DNA of 64,000 bases from Lonsdalea populi (GCF_015999465.1 NZ_CP065534.1:3286001-3350000); one strand, 5' to 3'; positions 32,098 to 42,141 are shown, numbered from the stretch's first letter. Program-made: numbers and translations. Notes: generated by a model not told the origin, from the letters alone.

Positions 32098-33597
32098 ATG
32101 ACGCCCTCTCCCGATACCGCAGTAAAAACCCCGGCCGGATCCGCTTCGGTGTCCGCCGTATTACGTTCGCCTTCTGCGCTCACCCGCGAATGTCTGGCAG
32201 GGATCATCACCGCTCTCGCGCTGATCCCCGAGGTGATATCGTTTTCCGTTATCGCCGGCGTGGACCCCAAGGTGAGCCTGATCGCCTCCGTCGTGCTGTG
32301 CCTCACTCTCTCCGTGCTGGGCGGCCGCCCTGCGATGGTGACCGCCGCCGCCGGTTCGGTCGCGCTGGTCATCGGGCCGATGGTGCATGCTCATGGCGTG
32401 GGCTATATCCTGCCCGCCGTCATTCTGGCGGGGCTCATTCAGATTGTGTTCGGGCTGGTCGGCCTGGCGCGCATGATGCGTTATATTCCGCGCTCGGTCA
32501 TGCTCGGCTTCGTCAACGCGCTGGGGATACTGATTTTTGCGGCGCAGGTGCCGCACGTGCTGGGACAGTCGCCCGCCGTCTGGCTGCTGTTCGCCGCGAC
32601 GATCGCGATTGTCATCCTGCTGCCTTACCTGCTAAAAAGCGTGCCATCGCCGTTGATAGCGATCGTGGTCATCACCGCCATCGCGCTGCTGGCCGGGCTG
32701 CACGTCCCGACCGTAGGCGATGCGGGGCCGATGCAGACCGGACTGCCGGGGTTCACCCAGTTGACCAAACCGCTGAATCTGGAAACGCTGTCCATTATCT
32801 GGCCGACAGCGCTCAGCGTGGCGTTTGTCGGGCTGATGGAGTCGCTGCTGACCGCCAAAATGGTGGACGACATCACCGATACGCACTCCAGCAAACAGCG
32901 TGAGTGCTGGGGGCTGGGCGTCGGCAATATCTTCGCGGGTTTTTACGGCGGGATGGCAGGCTGCGCAATGATCGGGCAAACGGTCGTCAACGTGGAGATG
33001 GGAAAAGCCCGCAGCCGGGTTTCCACCGCTGCGGCGGGACTGGTTCTGCTGATTTTGGTGACCGGTTTGAGCCACATCATGGCGCAGATCCCAATGGTGA
33101 CGCTGGCCGGCATCATGATGATCGTCGCGTTGAAAACCGTGAACTGGCACAGTTTGCAGCCCGCGACGCTGCGGCGGATGCCGCTGTCCGAAACCCTGAT
33201 CATGATCGTCACCGTGATGGCCACGGTATGGACCGGCAATCTGGCGATTGGCGTCGCAGGCGGCGTTATCTTCGCTATTCTGCTGTTCGCCCGGCGCGTC
33301 GCCCATGTGATCGATGCCGAGCGGGAAGTCAGCGCGGACGGGAAGTCGGTGTGTTACCGCGTGAAAGGCCCGCTGTTTTTCGGCAGCAGCAACGATCTGT
33401 TCGAGCATTTCCAGTACGCCGAAGATCCGCAGCAGGTGACCGTCGATCTCACCTACGCACAAATCTGGGACGCCTCCAGCGTAGCCGCGCTGGATGCCAT
33501 CGAAAATCGCTATCTCCGCTATAACACCCGCGTGTCGATCATCGGGCTGGACGCCCACAGTACCCACATGCATCAGCGGCTGTCAGGCCATCTGTAA
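32098..33597 (+). CDS. SulP-family anion transporter
   Basis: An inner-membrane transporter of about 499 residues from the SulP/SLC26 family, which carries sulfate, bicarbonate or dicarboxylates. The membrane domain begins with ECLAGIITALALIPEVISFS and contains the MVTAAAGSVALVIGP motif and the ESLLTAKMVDDIT block. A C-terminal STAS domain (VTVDLTYAQIWDASSVAALDAIE) is complete. MTPSPDTAVK is taken as the start; the 45 extra upstream codons overlap the previous terminator. The substrate is not evident. Confidence 0.88.
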   Translation: MTPSPDTAVKTPAGSASVSAVLRSPSALTRECLAGIITALALIPEVISFSVIAGVDPKVSLIASVVLCLTLSVLGGRPAMVTAAAGSVALVIGPMVHAHGVGYILPAVILAGLIQIVFGLVGLARMMRYIPRSVMLGFVNALGILIFAAQVPHVLGQSPAVWLLFAATIAIVILLPYLLKSVPSPLIAIVVITAIALLAGLHVPTVGDAGPMQTGLPGFTQLTKPLNLETLSIIWPTALSVAFVGLMESLLTAKMVDDITDTHSSKQRECWGLGVGNIFAGFYGGMAGCAMIGQTVVNVEMGKARSRVSTAAAGLVLLILVTGLSHIMAQIPMVTLAGIMMIVALKTVNWHSLQPATLRRMPLSETLIMIVTVMATVWTGNLAIGVAGGVIFAILLFARRVAHVIDAEREVSADGKSVCYRVKGPLFFGSSNDLFEHFQYAEDPQQVTVDLTYAQIWDASSVAALDAIENRYLRYNTRVSIIGLDAHSTHMHQRLSGHL

Positions 33598-34106
33598 ACG
33601 ACACTGTCCAGCTTGTTGGCATGGCGCTGATGCGGCTGTTCCAGCGCGTATCCAACATTCTCCAGACAGTGAATCTTTTCGCCGTATTTTTCCTGAATGC
33701 GGCGGCATTGCTTGCGCATGTTTTCGTCGGTCACCACACGAGCCAGCTCGTCAGAAAACCTCGCTGGAAGCGGTTTTGGCAGAAAAAGACCTGACCGCCG
33801 TGAGAGGTACAGAGGAGCTATCGATAACGCTTTGCAACTGCTGATACATCTCGTCCTGCTGTTTCAGCATGTAGCAGCACAGGGTATCCAGGGGCGTTTT
33901 TCGGTCTCACAGCGCTCCTGGATACCCCCGACGATATATTCCTGCGTTGAGCCTACGCTGATAAAATTCAGCCTGCGAGACTCAGCCAGACGTTTGAAAG
34001 AACGGTTAGTACACAAATATACCTTGTGGCCACGTCTGGCCATGTGCTCGCCAATTAAAATAAAGGGAAATATATCACCCGACGATTGAAGGGCGCCAAA
34101 ACAAAT
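33573..34106 (-). pseudogene. rhlB: RhlB-like rhamnosyltransferase, degenerate remnant
   Basis: Pieces of a family-1 glycosyltransferase lie in three frames on the minus strand. Frame 1 has GALQSSGDIFPFILIGEHMA, RRGHKVYLCTNRSFKRLAES and RRLNFISVGSTQEYIVGG. Frame 2 has YMLKQQDEMYQQLQSVIDSS. Frame 3 has FSDELARVVTDENMRKQCRR. This is the N-terminus and C-terminus of an RhlB-type enzyme with the middle (over 250 residues) missing. No ATG is present; the first codon after the rhlA stop is ATT. The end overlaps the last 25 bp of the convergent sulP gene. RhlB joins dTDP-rhamnose to the RhlA product; here it cannot work. Confidence 0.8.
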
Positions 34107-34944
34107 TCAGACGAACTCCTGTTGGTTGATAAAAACCTCATCGAATATCGATTTTATGCCTAATGAAGCGGCTTTACTTTCCAGATCAAGAAAATGACCA
34201 TCCCCCTTCAAAGTATAGAATCGAGCATCGTCGAGATAATGACCAAAGATTTTAACTTCCTTACACGTGGTGTATTCATCCTTTTCGCCATTAATAAATA
34301 TGATTGGAAATGATATCTTGCTAATAAATTTTTCGTAATGGTAATTCTTTAGCATCAGGATTTGATCCAGGTGAAAACAAGCCTGCCTGTATTCATGCTC
34401 ATCCAAATTAGCCACGTGATTGAAATTGGTTCTCTTGAGTAATCTCGGCAGGTATTTTCCGACCTCTCTGTTCAACAGGTTCGCCACCGCTTCAAAATCT
34501 CCCCGATAAACGTATTCACGGGCTTTGAGGATATAGCGCTCCATTTTTTCGTTGATCGTCATGGAGAAAGCCGAGATAACAGCCATCTCCAGGATATCAT
34601 TGTTTCGTGAGGCAGCCATTAGCGCCCCGAGTCCCCCCCAGGAAACGGACATGATGATCTCCGGCCGATAACGCCTTATCAGAGAATTGATGATATCCAC
34701 TTCCTGTTCTTTCGTAATGATATCCAGTGAATCATTTAACAGCTTGGATTTTCCTGCGAAAGGGAAATCGAAAAGAATCGTATTTACCTTTCCTTTTAGG
34801 TGTTTTACCCAATTAAGAAATGAAGACGATGTCGCTAAAGCACCATTTATAAAAAATAGCCGTCTTCAGCTCAGGATTGCATATGTTTATATCGATATGG
34901 ATTTTATAACCATTATAAATCACCACCTCACTCTCAGAGGCCAT
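34107..34944 (-). pseudogene. rhlA: RhlA-like biosurfactant synthase, frameshifted
   Basis: RhlA joins two 3-hydroxyacyl chains into HAA, the lipid part of rhamnolipid surfactants. The main frame (34107-34700 and upstream) carries VSWGGLGALMAASRN (nucleophile Ser), VGKYLPRLLKRTNFNHVANL, GEKDEYTTCKEVKIF (Asp) and GDGHFLDLESKAASL (His), all matching RhlA. The start ATG at 34944, with GAGG seven bases upstream, begins MASESEVVIYNGYKIHI in a different frame. The frames join at a run of six T (minus strand, 34851-34856); five T would restore KTAIFINGALATSSS. So the gene is disrupted by one base, or switches there. Confidence 0.85.
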
Positions 34945-35864
34945 AGTTTTTCCTCGCTGTGTATAAAAATGTCACTGGAATTATTCTTTTTAGAAAATTA
35001 TGCAACAGTTATGCATTTATAGAACATAATACTATTTTTAATTTTGCGCGAATCATGAGGAAATAATTAAACACACAGCCATGCAAAAATGAGTCCAATT
35101 TAAATAAATCCCACAGAAACAATTAACATAAAAAAACAAGGGAGCTAATAAATAGTGGCAGTATGTTTGAGTGATATTTAATAAAGAGAATGCTAGGGAT
35201 GGCGTTATTTACCAGAGGGAGATTGGCAATAAAAAATAGCACTTGATAACACTGTAAAAATCAGAGTGAGGAGATATTCAAGACAAAACTCGACATATTT
35301 GTTTTTAAAATAACGACTAAGTTATAACGGTAGGAAGCTGATAGAAGAAAAAGGAGCAATGCGGCCTATTCCCCGCAGGCACGATGAAAAACCGGTCGCG
35401 GGCGATGCATTCAGACGCATAAAGCGCTTGTACAAAGAGATTCGTCGATTGACGGAATTTATCGCCGATACCGATTCAGGACATGCTATGCCGTTCCTGC
35501 CGGGCATGTTTTGCCCACCGCAATCTTCGCCTTCATCCTCTATTCTCTGCTTGCTATTCTCTCTTCCGGCGCCCCTCGTGCAGCATTTCACGGTGAATGC
35601 GTAAACAAACTATGACGTATTTCTCCCGGATCATCACGGCGTTAAAACACACTCTAAAGCGTTTTAATGCGAGGTTGGACGTTCTCTTTCTCACCAGCAA
35701 GCCTAAACAACCCCAGGAGACGCGCTCTTTGGGAGAGCCGATTAAAGCCAGATTTCACAGCAATGACACGGCCATCGGGTGATTAATCCGCGAAAAACGG
35801 CCAGACGTCCGTCAGCGCCCATAAAAATGCGATTTAAGGTTTTACAGCACGTTGGGCATAGATG
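34945..35864. other. AT-rich intergenic region
   Basis: About 920 bp between the rhlA start and the ahpF terminator. The first 400 bp are very AT-rich and hold no frame worth reporting. Several frames of 56-89 codons between 35322 and 35782 overlap on both strands and resemble no family I know; one (35612-35782, starting MTYFSRIITALKHTLKR) is the most protein-like but lacks a ribosome site. Left unannotated. Confidence 0.45.
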
Positions 35865-35898
35865 AAAAAAAGCCGCTCGGAAAAGCCAAGCGGTTTTT
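35865..35898 (-). terminator. Terminator of ahpCF
   Basis: A stem around CCGCT/AGCGG with a further GG/CC pairing (35872-35892) is followed on the minus strand by seven T. It lies about 75 nt after the ahpF stop. T residues on the other side suggest action in both directions. Confidence 0.8.
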
Positions 35899-35973
35899 CA
35901 GACACAGACACAGGTAACAGGTATATGCGCAACAAGAGCGTTTTTTCACGGCGCCCAAGCGCCGTAGAGGCCG

Positions 35974-37539
35974 TTATGCGGACTGCGTTCTGATCAGGTA
36001 ATCAAACGCGCTGAGCGAGGCTTTCGCCCCTTCGCCTGTGGCAATGATGATCTGCTTGTACGGCACCGTGGTGCAGTCGCCCGCCGCGAAGACGCCTTTC
36101 ACGCTGGTTTCGCATTTCGCGTCGATCTCGATTTCGCCGATGCGATTTCTCGCCACCGTCCCTTCCAACCATTGGGTGTTCGGCAGCAGACCGATCTGCA
36201 CGAAGATCCCTTCCAGCGCCAGCTCGTGTTCGGTGTCGCTGACGCGATCTTTATAGGACAGTCCAGTCACTTTCTGGCCGTCGCCTTTCACTTCCGTCGT
36301 CTGCGCGTTTACGATGATATCGACGTTCGGCAGGCTGCGGACTTTATTCTGCAATACCGAGTCCGCTTTCAGTTCAGGCGCAAATTCCAGCAAAGTCACA
36401 TGCTTCACCACGCCGGCCAAGTCGATGGCCGCTTCGACGCCGGAGTTGCCGCCGCCGATGACCGCAACATGCTTGCCTTTAAACAGCGGGCCGTCGCAGT
36501 GCGGGCAGTAGGTGACCCCGCGGGTACGATACTGATCTTCGCCCGGCACATTCATGTTTCTCCACCGTGCGCCGGTTGAAATGATGATGGTGCGGGACTT
36601 CAGCACCGCGCCGGAGGCGGTTTCAATCTGATGCGGCATGCCCGGTTCAGCGGCGGGGATCAGCGCCGTAGCGGTCTGCGCGTCGATCACGTCCACATCG
36701 TAGTCATCTACGTGGCTCTTCAGCGCGGTCGCCAGCTTGGCGCCCTCGGTTTTCGGCACGGAGATGTAGTTTTCGATATCTACGGTGTCCAGGATCTGGC
36801 CGCCGAAGCGTTCGCCCATCAAACCGGTACGGATCCCTTTACGCGCAGAGTAAACCGCAGACGCCGCCCCGGCAGGGCCGCTGCCGATGATCAGTACGTC
36901 GTAGACCGAACGCTGATTCAGCTGTTCAATCTGTTTAGCGTTGGCACCGGTATCGATTTTGTTGACGATTTCGCTCAGGGTCATACGACCTTGGCTGAAG
37001 TGTTCACCGTTCAGGAACACGGTCGGCACGCCCATGATATTGCGGCTCTCAATTTCATCCTGGAACACACCGCCATCAATCGCGCTATGGGTGATGTTCG
37101 GGTTCAGCACGGTCATCAGGTTCAGCGCCTGAACGACGTCGGGACAGTTGTGGCATGACAGCGAGTAGTAAGTTTCGAAATTGAACTCGCCATCCAGTCC
37201 ACGAATCTGGTCAAGCAATTCCTGGGCTTCTTTAGACGGATGTCCGCCGACCTGCAGCAACGCCAGCACCAACGAAGTGAATTCGTGACCCATCGGCACG
37301 CCGGCAAAACGCGGACCGTGCTGAGAACCCGGATTGGTGATAAGGAAAGAGGGTTTACGCACTGGCAGGTCGTTGTTTTCAGTGAAACTGACCTGTTCAG
37401 ATAATCCTGCGACCTCAGTCAGCAATTCTCTAACTTCAGAAGATTTTGCCGAGTCATCCAGCGTCGCCACTAACTCAACAGGTTTGGTTAATTTTTCCAG
37501 GTAGGCTTTTAACTGGACTTTCATTGTATTGTCGAGCAT
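35974..37539 (-). CDS. ahpF: Alkyl hydroperoxide reductase subunit F
   Basis: AhpF passes electrons from NADH through FAD and two dithiols to AhpC. The 521 residues have the N-terminal tandem thioredoxin-like domain with [12 protein letters not shown] (Cys 129 and 132), the FAD-binding [17 protein letters not shown], the redox-active [12 protein letters not shown] and the NADH-binding [15 protein letters not shown], ending in the FAD motif GVFAAGDCT. Length and order equal E. coli AhpF. It follows ahpC on the same strand. Confidence 0.98.
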   Translation of the reverse strand: MLDNTMKVQLKAYLEKLTKPVELVATLDDSAKSSEVRELLTEVAGLSEQVSFTENNDLPVRKPSFLITNPGSQHGPRFAGVPMGHEFTSLVLALLQVGGHPSKEAQELLDQIRGLDGEFNFETYYSLSCHNCPDVVQALNLMTVLNPNITHSAIDGGVFQDEIESRNIMGVPTVFLNGEHFSQGRMTLSEIVNKIDTGANAKQIEQLNQRSVYDVLIIGSGPAGAASAVYSARKGIRTGLMGERFGGQILDTVDIENYISVPKTEGAKLATALKSHVDDYDVDVIDAQTATALIPAAEPGMPHQIETASGAVLKSRTIIISTGARWRNMNVPGEDQYRTRGVTYCPHCDGPLFKGKHVAVIGGGNSGVEAAIDLAGVVKHVTLLEFAPELKADSVLQNKVRSLPNVDIIVNAQTTEVKGDGQKVTGLSYKDRVSDTEHELALEGIFVQIGLLPNTQWLEGTVARNRIGEIEIDAKCETSVKGVFAAGDCTTVPYKQIIIATGEGAKASLSAFDYLIRTQSA

Positions 37540-37557
37540 TGATTATCCCTCAGTGCG

Positions 37558-37584
37558 AAAAAAATCGGGTGCTGTGCACCCGAT
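37558..37584 (-). terminator. Intercistronic hairpin between ahpC and ahpF
   Basis: A 9-bp perfect stem atcgggtgc/gcacccgat with loop tgt is followed on the minus strand by seven T. It lies between ahpC and ahpF and has full terminator form. It probably acts as a partial terminator, keeping AhpC far more abundant than AhpF. Confidence 0.85.
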
Positions 37585-37616
37585 AAAAACATCAATAAAC
37601 TATTAGCGGAGCAGGC

Positions 37617-38180
37617 TTAGATTTTGCCGACCAGGTCCAGAGACGGGGCCAGAGTCGCTTCACCTTCTTTCCATTTGGCAGGGCACACTTCGCCCGGGTG
37701 AGAAGCGACGTACTGAGCAGCTTTCACCTTGCGCAGCAGGTCGGAAGCGTCACGGCCGATGCCTTCAGCAGTGATCTCAACCGCCTGAATGATGCCCTGC
37801 GGGTCAACGATGAAGGTGCCGCGATCCGCCAGGCCTTCGGCTTCGCGCAGGTTTTCGAAGTTACGCGTCAGCTGGCCGGTCGGGTCGCCGATCATGGTGT
37901 ATTTGATCTTGGCGATGGTTTCTGAGCTGCCGTGCCAGGCTTTGTGCGTGAAGTGGGTATCGGTAGACACGGAGTAGATTTCTACGCCACGCTCCTGGAA
38001 TTCGTCGTAGTAATCAGCGACGTCGCCCAGTTCGGTCGGGCAGACAAACGTAAAGTCAGCCGGGTAAAAGAAGAACACACTCCACTTACCTTCAATGTCT
38101 TTTTCAGTAACTTCGATGAACTCACCGTTTTTGAAAGCCGTATTTTTAAATGGTTTAACCTTGGTGTTAATTACTGACAT
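37617..38180 (-). CDS. ahpC: Peroxiredoxin AhpC
   Basis: AhpC is the 2-Cys peroxiredoxin that reduces hydrogen peroxide and organic peroxides in the cytoplasm. The 187 residues equal the E. coli length. The peroxidatic Cys is in [16 protein letters not shown] and the resolving Cys in [13 protein letters not shown]. The ATG at 38180 ([13 protein letters not shown]) has GAGG eight bases upstream; the GTG one codon earlier is not used. OxyR control is expected, but I could not define an OxyR site with confidence. Confidence 0.98.
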   Translation of the reverse strand: MSVINTKVKPFKNTAFKNGEFIEVTEKDIEGKWSVFFFYPADFTFVCPTELGDVADYYDEFQERGVEIYSVSTDTHFTHKAWHGSSETIAKIKYTMIGDPTGQLTRNFENLREAEGLADRGTFIVDPQGIIQAVEITAEGIGRDASDLLRKVKAAQYVASHPGEVCPAKWKEGEATLAPSLDLVGKI

Positions 38181-38405
38181 CACTTTATCCTCATGCGTGT
38201 TGGTATGGGGCTAAGGTACAGAAGTGCGCCACGACGGGCTAATGCGTTGTCGTTATCGAATCAATCAGCGATACCTTGCATGATAACGACACGTCGAGAT
38301 GGGAAGTAAGTACGGCAGGCTGGATACCGCGCCGAAGAGCGGCACAGAACCGCTTCGGCGCGGTGTCTATATCGGAAATCTCCGCGCCACGGCGCGGAGC
38401 GTAGC

Positions 38406-39206
38406 TTATGATTTCGCCAGTTCAGTGGTGCGTTTAACCGCTGCGAGAACGCTGCGCTGCAGCCCGGCGGCGAAGTCGCTGTTGTTTAACTCATACAGAC
38501 CATGCATGCCGACGCCGGCCGGCGAGTTGTTGATGTCCAGCAGTTGGCGCGGATGCTTGCCGCTGATGCTGAGCATCGCGACCGCGCCGACCAAATTCTC
38601 ATAGGCAACCTGCGTCGCCTGTTGCCGCGGCAACCCGGCCAAAACGCCCGCATCGACCAGAGATTCGATAAAATAGTAGACGTAGTTGGGACCCGCAACG
38701 CCGAAACCGGTAAAAATATCCAGCAGCCGCTCTTCCAGCAGCATTACTTTGCCAAAACTTTCGAGGAATTCGCACAGCGGCGCCTCTTCGACCCGCGAAT
38801 TCAACACCGCGCCGCTGTAGCCATACCCGGTATCCGTCAGCGTATTCGGGATCACGCGCGCGATGGGGCGCGTTTCGCCCAGCAGTTCGGTCAAAGTCGC
38901 CAGCGTGACGCCAGCGATGATAGACACCACCGTCGCCTCGGGCGCCGCGTGCTGACGGATGCGGGCGGAAACCGCCGCGATGTCATCCTGCGGGCGAACG
39001 CCCATGACGATATAGTCGGCTCCGGCCAGCGCGGCATCCCCGCCCAGGGCCGATGTCAGCTGGTAACGCTCCGTGAGCGTGGCGATCCGTGAGGCGTCGA
39101 TATCCTCTAGCGTCACCGCATCACGCGCCAACTTGCCGCTGTTCAGCGCCGCCCGAATAATGGCTTCCGCCATTTGCCCTGCTCCAATAAAGTGAATTTG
39201 ACTCAT
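38406..39206 (-). CDS. Pyrroline-5-carboxylate-reductase-like protein
   Basis: A 266-residue oxidoreductase of the ProC family, which reduces pyrroline-5-carboxylate to proline with NAD(P)H. It has the dinucleotide-binding start IHFIGAGQMAEAIIRAAL, the VVSIIAGVTLATL and RVIPNTLTDTGYGYSG blocks and the C-terminal dimerisation helices (AGVLAGLPRQQATQVAYENL, HPRQLLDINNSPAGVGMHGL). The last block differs from housekeeping ProC (usually SPGGTT), so this is probably a paralogue with another imine substrate. It stands alone downstream of the GntR gene. Confidence 0.78.
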   Translation of the reverse strand: MSQIHFIGAGQMAEAIIRAALNSGKLARDAVTLEDIDASRIATLTERYQLTSALGGDAALAGADYIVMGVRPQDDIAAVSARIRQHAAPEATVVSIIAGVTLATLTELLGETRPIARVIPNTLTDTGYGYSGAVLNSRVEEAPLCEFLESFGKVMLLEERLLDIFTGFGVAGPNYVYYFIESLVDAGVLAGLPRQQATQVAYENLVGAVAMLSISGKHPRQLLDINNSPAGVGMHGLYELNNSDFAAGLQRSVLAAVKRTTELAKS

Positions 39207-39478
39207 AATTTCCCCCTGAAATTGACGTAACAGATCCGGTTTGATTCATAGATGCGTGACCCGCGACGGCCCACTTTACCCTCATCCGACCGCAAGCATC
39301 GCACACGAAAATCCGCCAATGTCGTCTGATGGTTCAGAACGTAGTCCATTCCAGCGGTCAGTCGATTATTCAGCGACGCGCGCCTCCACTTTACGCATAC
39401 AGCGTCCATAACACAGAGAACCGGCCTCCAGAAACAGGGACATGAATAACGAAAAAAAACGCGAGCGGTTTTCTCAAT

Positions 39479-39518
39479 CGTTATTTCATTGCCGATATAA
39501 TCCTGCAATGAAATAACG
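39479..39518. repeat. 14-bp perfect inverted repeat
   Basis: The arms cgttatttcattgc and gcaatgaaataacg are separated by 12 bases. It lies between the GntR gene and the ProC-like gene, about 270 bp before the latter. No T run follows, so it is more likely an operator or structured RNA than a terminator. The rest of 39207-39592 holds no clear gene. Confidence 0.7.
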
Positions 39519-39592
39519 CAAGATGGCTTATCTTTTTATTTCTTCTGCGCACCATCTTCAAACACGTTTAATTCAGGAGGTCTTTGCAGAGA

Positions 39593-40309
39593 TTATTTAA
39601 AATTATCTAACCTTCCGAAATAAATACGCGCCAGTCCCTCTTTCGTCACTGCAATCGCGTGATCGGCGCTGAGCGAAACATGTTTTTCCATTAACGCCGC
39701 GCCGCGTTCAATATCACGCTGACGCAATGCATCGATAATACCGATATGTTCATCATACGCATTATTACGACGGCTGGGCGTTTCCAGATCGATTCGGCGG
39801 AAAAAGCGGATCAGGGAGTTCAAACTTTCAAGCGTTTCGTACAGTCGGCCGTTACGCGTAATACGGGCTATGGACAGATGAAAAGCCTCGTCATCCTCAG
39901 CCACTTTCGTCCAATCCGTGATGGTTTCCGGGGCTGGAAGCGCCCGGCAACTCGCCTCCCAAATCGCCGCCGTTTGTTCTATCTCTTCATCGCTGGCCCG
40001 CTGGCAAGCCAGGCGGAATGCGGCCTGTTCAACAATCGCGCGCATCTCATAAAGGTCGTGTACGCCTTCTGGCGTAATGTCGCGCGCGTAAAAACCGCGG
40101 TTGGGCACAACGTTCATGAAGCCATCCCGCGCCAGACGATTCAACGCCTCGCGGACCGGCGTGCGGGACACGCTCAGGCGTGCAGCCAGCTCGACCTCAT
40201 TAATTCTTTCGCCCGGCTTAAAGTGATAATCGATCGCCAGCGCTTTTACCGCTTCATACACTTTTTCCACGCTGTCCGCGCTGCGCACTGTTTTCGAACT
40301 CACCGGCAC
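39593..40309 (-). CDS. GntR-family regulator (FadR subfamily)
   Basis: A 238-residue regulator. The N-terminal winged helix (GERINEVELAARLSVSRTPVREALNRL) is followed by an FCD ligand domain with the metal-binding His pattern (DDEAFHLSIARITRN, NAYDEHIGIIDAL, LMEKHVSLSADH). It diverges from the Liv-type transporter operon across a 670-bp gap and probably controls it, and perhaps the ProC-like gene downstream. The ligand is unknown. Confidence 0.9.
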   Translation of the reverse strand: MPVSSKTVRSADSVEKVYEAVKALAIDYHFKPGERINEVELAARLSVSRTPVREALNRLARDGFMNVVPNRGFYARDITPEGVHDLYEMRAIVEQAAFRLACQRASDEEIEQTAAIWEASCRALPAPETITDWTKVAEDDEAFHLSIARITRNGRLYETLESLNSLIRFFRRIDLETPSRRNNAYDEHIGIIDALRQRDIERGAALMEKHVSLSADHAIAVTKEGLARIYFGRLDNFK

Positions 40310-40983
40310 GTTATTTCCTCTTAAAAAGCCGACACGAAGTTACTATAGAATTTAAATGATTCTTTACCGTATTCGGGAGCTAACGCCCTGGTAAGCCCAG
40401 CGTCAATTCGCTTAATTAAATTGATAACACGCCTGAATTCATAACACAACGACGATGTGCATACACATCTATCGACACATAAAACCAAGAATGAAAATAC
40501 AATCCCAGTCTTGTTAATAACGAGGAGCAGAAAATAAGGCGATAATGATGAAACAATGAAAACCTTGCACAACGGCGAATCAAAATGCACCAATATGAAG
40601 CAATTTCGTACAGAACAGCGGTTTTATTCCATCTATTTATTATCTATTCGTATTCCGTATAAATAATAAAAGTCGCATTTTCCACCTTTGAATTTATAAC
40701 GTGACTCATTGTTATCACTATAAATATTAGTTAATTGAAAAAAAGAATGACCTCTACCATCCCCGCTAAAGAACGTTTTTTGACCGGGATGGCATAGCAA
40801 TTGCTGCACCGTTTCTGGCAAAGTGTATTCACTTCATCATTCACTTTTTCATTTGCTTGGCAAAGCCCCGAATTGCGGGGTTTTACGCCCTGGCGGTGGC
40901 CGCCTCAAATATGAATAACAACGCCAGGGATGAAGTCAGCTACCGCTCCGCCTCATTGACGATTTCGACCAGGAGAAACAGAC
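40310..40983. promoter_or_regulatory. Divergent regulatory region, GntR / Liv-type operon
   Basis: An AT-rich 670-bp gap between divergent genes. It contains two GTG-N4-CAC palindromes: gatgtgcatacacatc (40454-40469) and aagtgtattcactt (40821-40834). They are candidate operators for the adjacent GntR protein. A short GC hairpin ccccgaattgcgggg lies near 40867. Frames of 62 and 90 codons on the minus strand resemble nothing known. Confidence 0.5.
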
Positions 40984-42096
40984 ATGACCGTGCATTTCCG
41001 TAAGGCTCTCTTCGCTCCCGCGCTGCTTGGCGGCGCGCTCTTCGGCGCTATTCTGCCCGCACAGGCGGATGTGACCGTCGGCGTCATCCTGCCGCTGACC
41101 GGCGTCAGCGCCACCATCGGCGAAGATATGCGCCGGGGAATCGAATTAGCCGTGGATGAGGTCAATGCGCGCGGCGGCGTCAACGGTCAGAAGCTGGCCG
41201 TGATGATCGAAGATTCCGCGGGCAGCCCCGTCATCGCACTCGACGCCGTGCGCAAGCTGACCCAGGTCAACAACGTCCCGCTGGTCGCGGGAGAATTCTC
41301 ATCCAGCGTGACCATCCCGGTCGGTCAATATCTGGTGAAAAATCAGCGCGTGCATATCAACATCACCTCTTCCAGCACCGATATGCGCAGCGTGGGCAAA
41401 TACTCTTACAGCGTGATCGGCCTTGCCGATCTGGCGACGCAGTTCTCCGCCAAAGACGTTTATGAGATGGGCTACCGCAAGGTAGCGTTCGTCGCCCCCA
41501 ACGGCGCCTACGGCCAGAGCATGTTGGATCAGTTCAACAAGGACTTTCAGGCGCTGGGCGGCAAAGTCGTCGCCAAAATGCTCTACACCGGCGGCCAGTC
41601 CACCTACCGCCGCGAGCTGAGCCAGCTCTCCCGCGTCAAGCCTGACGCCTACGTCTACACCACCTACGGTCAGGACGCGGTGGTATTAAATCGCGAATCC
41701 TATGAACTGGGCCTGAGCAAAACGCCGTGGTACGGCATGTACCTGACCATGAGCACCGCCAATACGCCGGCGGAATACATCGAAGGCCGCGTGGGCATGG
41801 AGGTCGCCGGTACTGGCGATCGGGGGCAAGGTTACATCGACCGGTTCAAGCAGCGCTACGGCACCGCCCCGCAGTCCGCCTACAGCAGCTATGCCTACGA
41901 CAGCATCACGCTGGCCGCCGCCGCGATCAATAAAGCAGGCAACGCCGACCCGGCGGCCTTGCAGGCTGCTATGCAGAGCATCGCGCCGCATTTTGACGGC
42001 GTGACGGGTCCGCTCAATCTCGGCGCCGATAATCAGCGCCAGACCCAGCCGTACATGAAGGTCAAAGTCGTCAACGGCATTCAGGAACTACGCTAA
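40984..42096 (+). CDS. Liv-type ABC transporter, periplasmic binding protein
   Basis: A 370-residue binding protein of the branched-chain amino acid (HAAT) family, with a signal peptide ending LPAQA. The mature part begins DVTVGVILPLTGVSATIGED and has the family's GIELAVDEVNARGGVNGQKL and VAPNGAYGQSMLDQFNKDF blocks. The family binds leucine-type amino acids, but also amides and urea. A GGAG site precedes the ATG. It is the first gene of an operon with two permeases and two ATPases; the solute is not determined by sequence. Confidence 0.9.
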   Translation: MTVHFRKALFAPALLGGALFGAILPAQADVTVGVILPLTGVSATIGEDMRRGIELAVDEVNARGGVNGQKLAVMIEDSAGSPVIALDAVRKLTQVNNVPLVAGEFSSSVTIPVGQYLVKNQRVHINITSSSTDMRSVGKYSYSVIGLADLATQFSAKDVYEMGYRKVAFVAPNGAYGQSMLDQFNKDFQALGGKVVAKMLYTGGQSTYRRELSQLSRVKPDAYVYTTYGQDAVVLNRESYELGLSKTPWYGMYLTMSTANTPAEYIEGRVGMEVAGTGDRGQGYIDRFKQRYGTAPQSAYSSYAYDSITLAAAAINKAGNADPAALQAAMQSIAPHFDGVTGPLNLGADNQRQTQPYMKVKVVNGIQELR

Positions 42097-42141
42097 GCGA
42101 CGGTTGGCGTTCGCGCCCCGGTTCCCTTTTAGGAAGAGTCT

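Noticed and set aside
38181..38300. OxyR site upstream of ahpC
   Set aside because: Expected from E. coli, but the four ATAG-type elements could not be placed with confidence.
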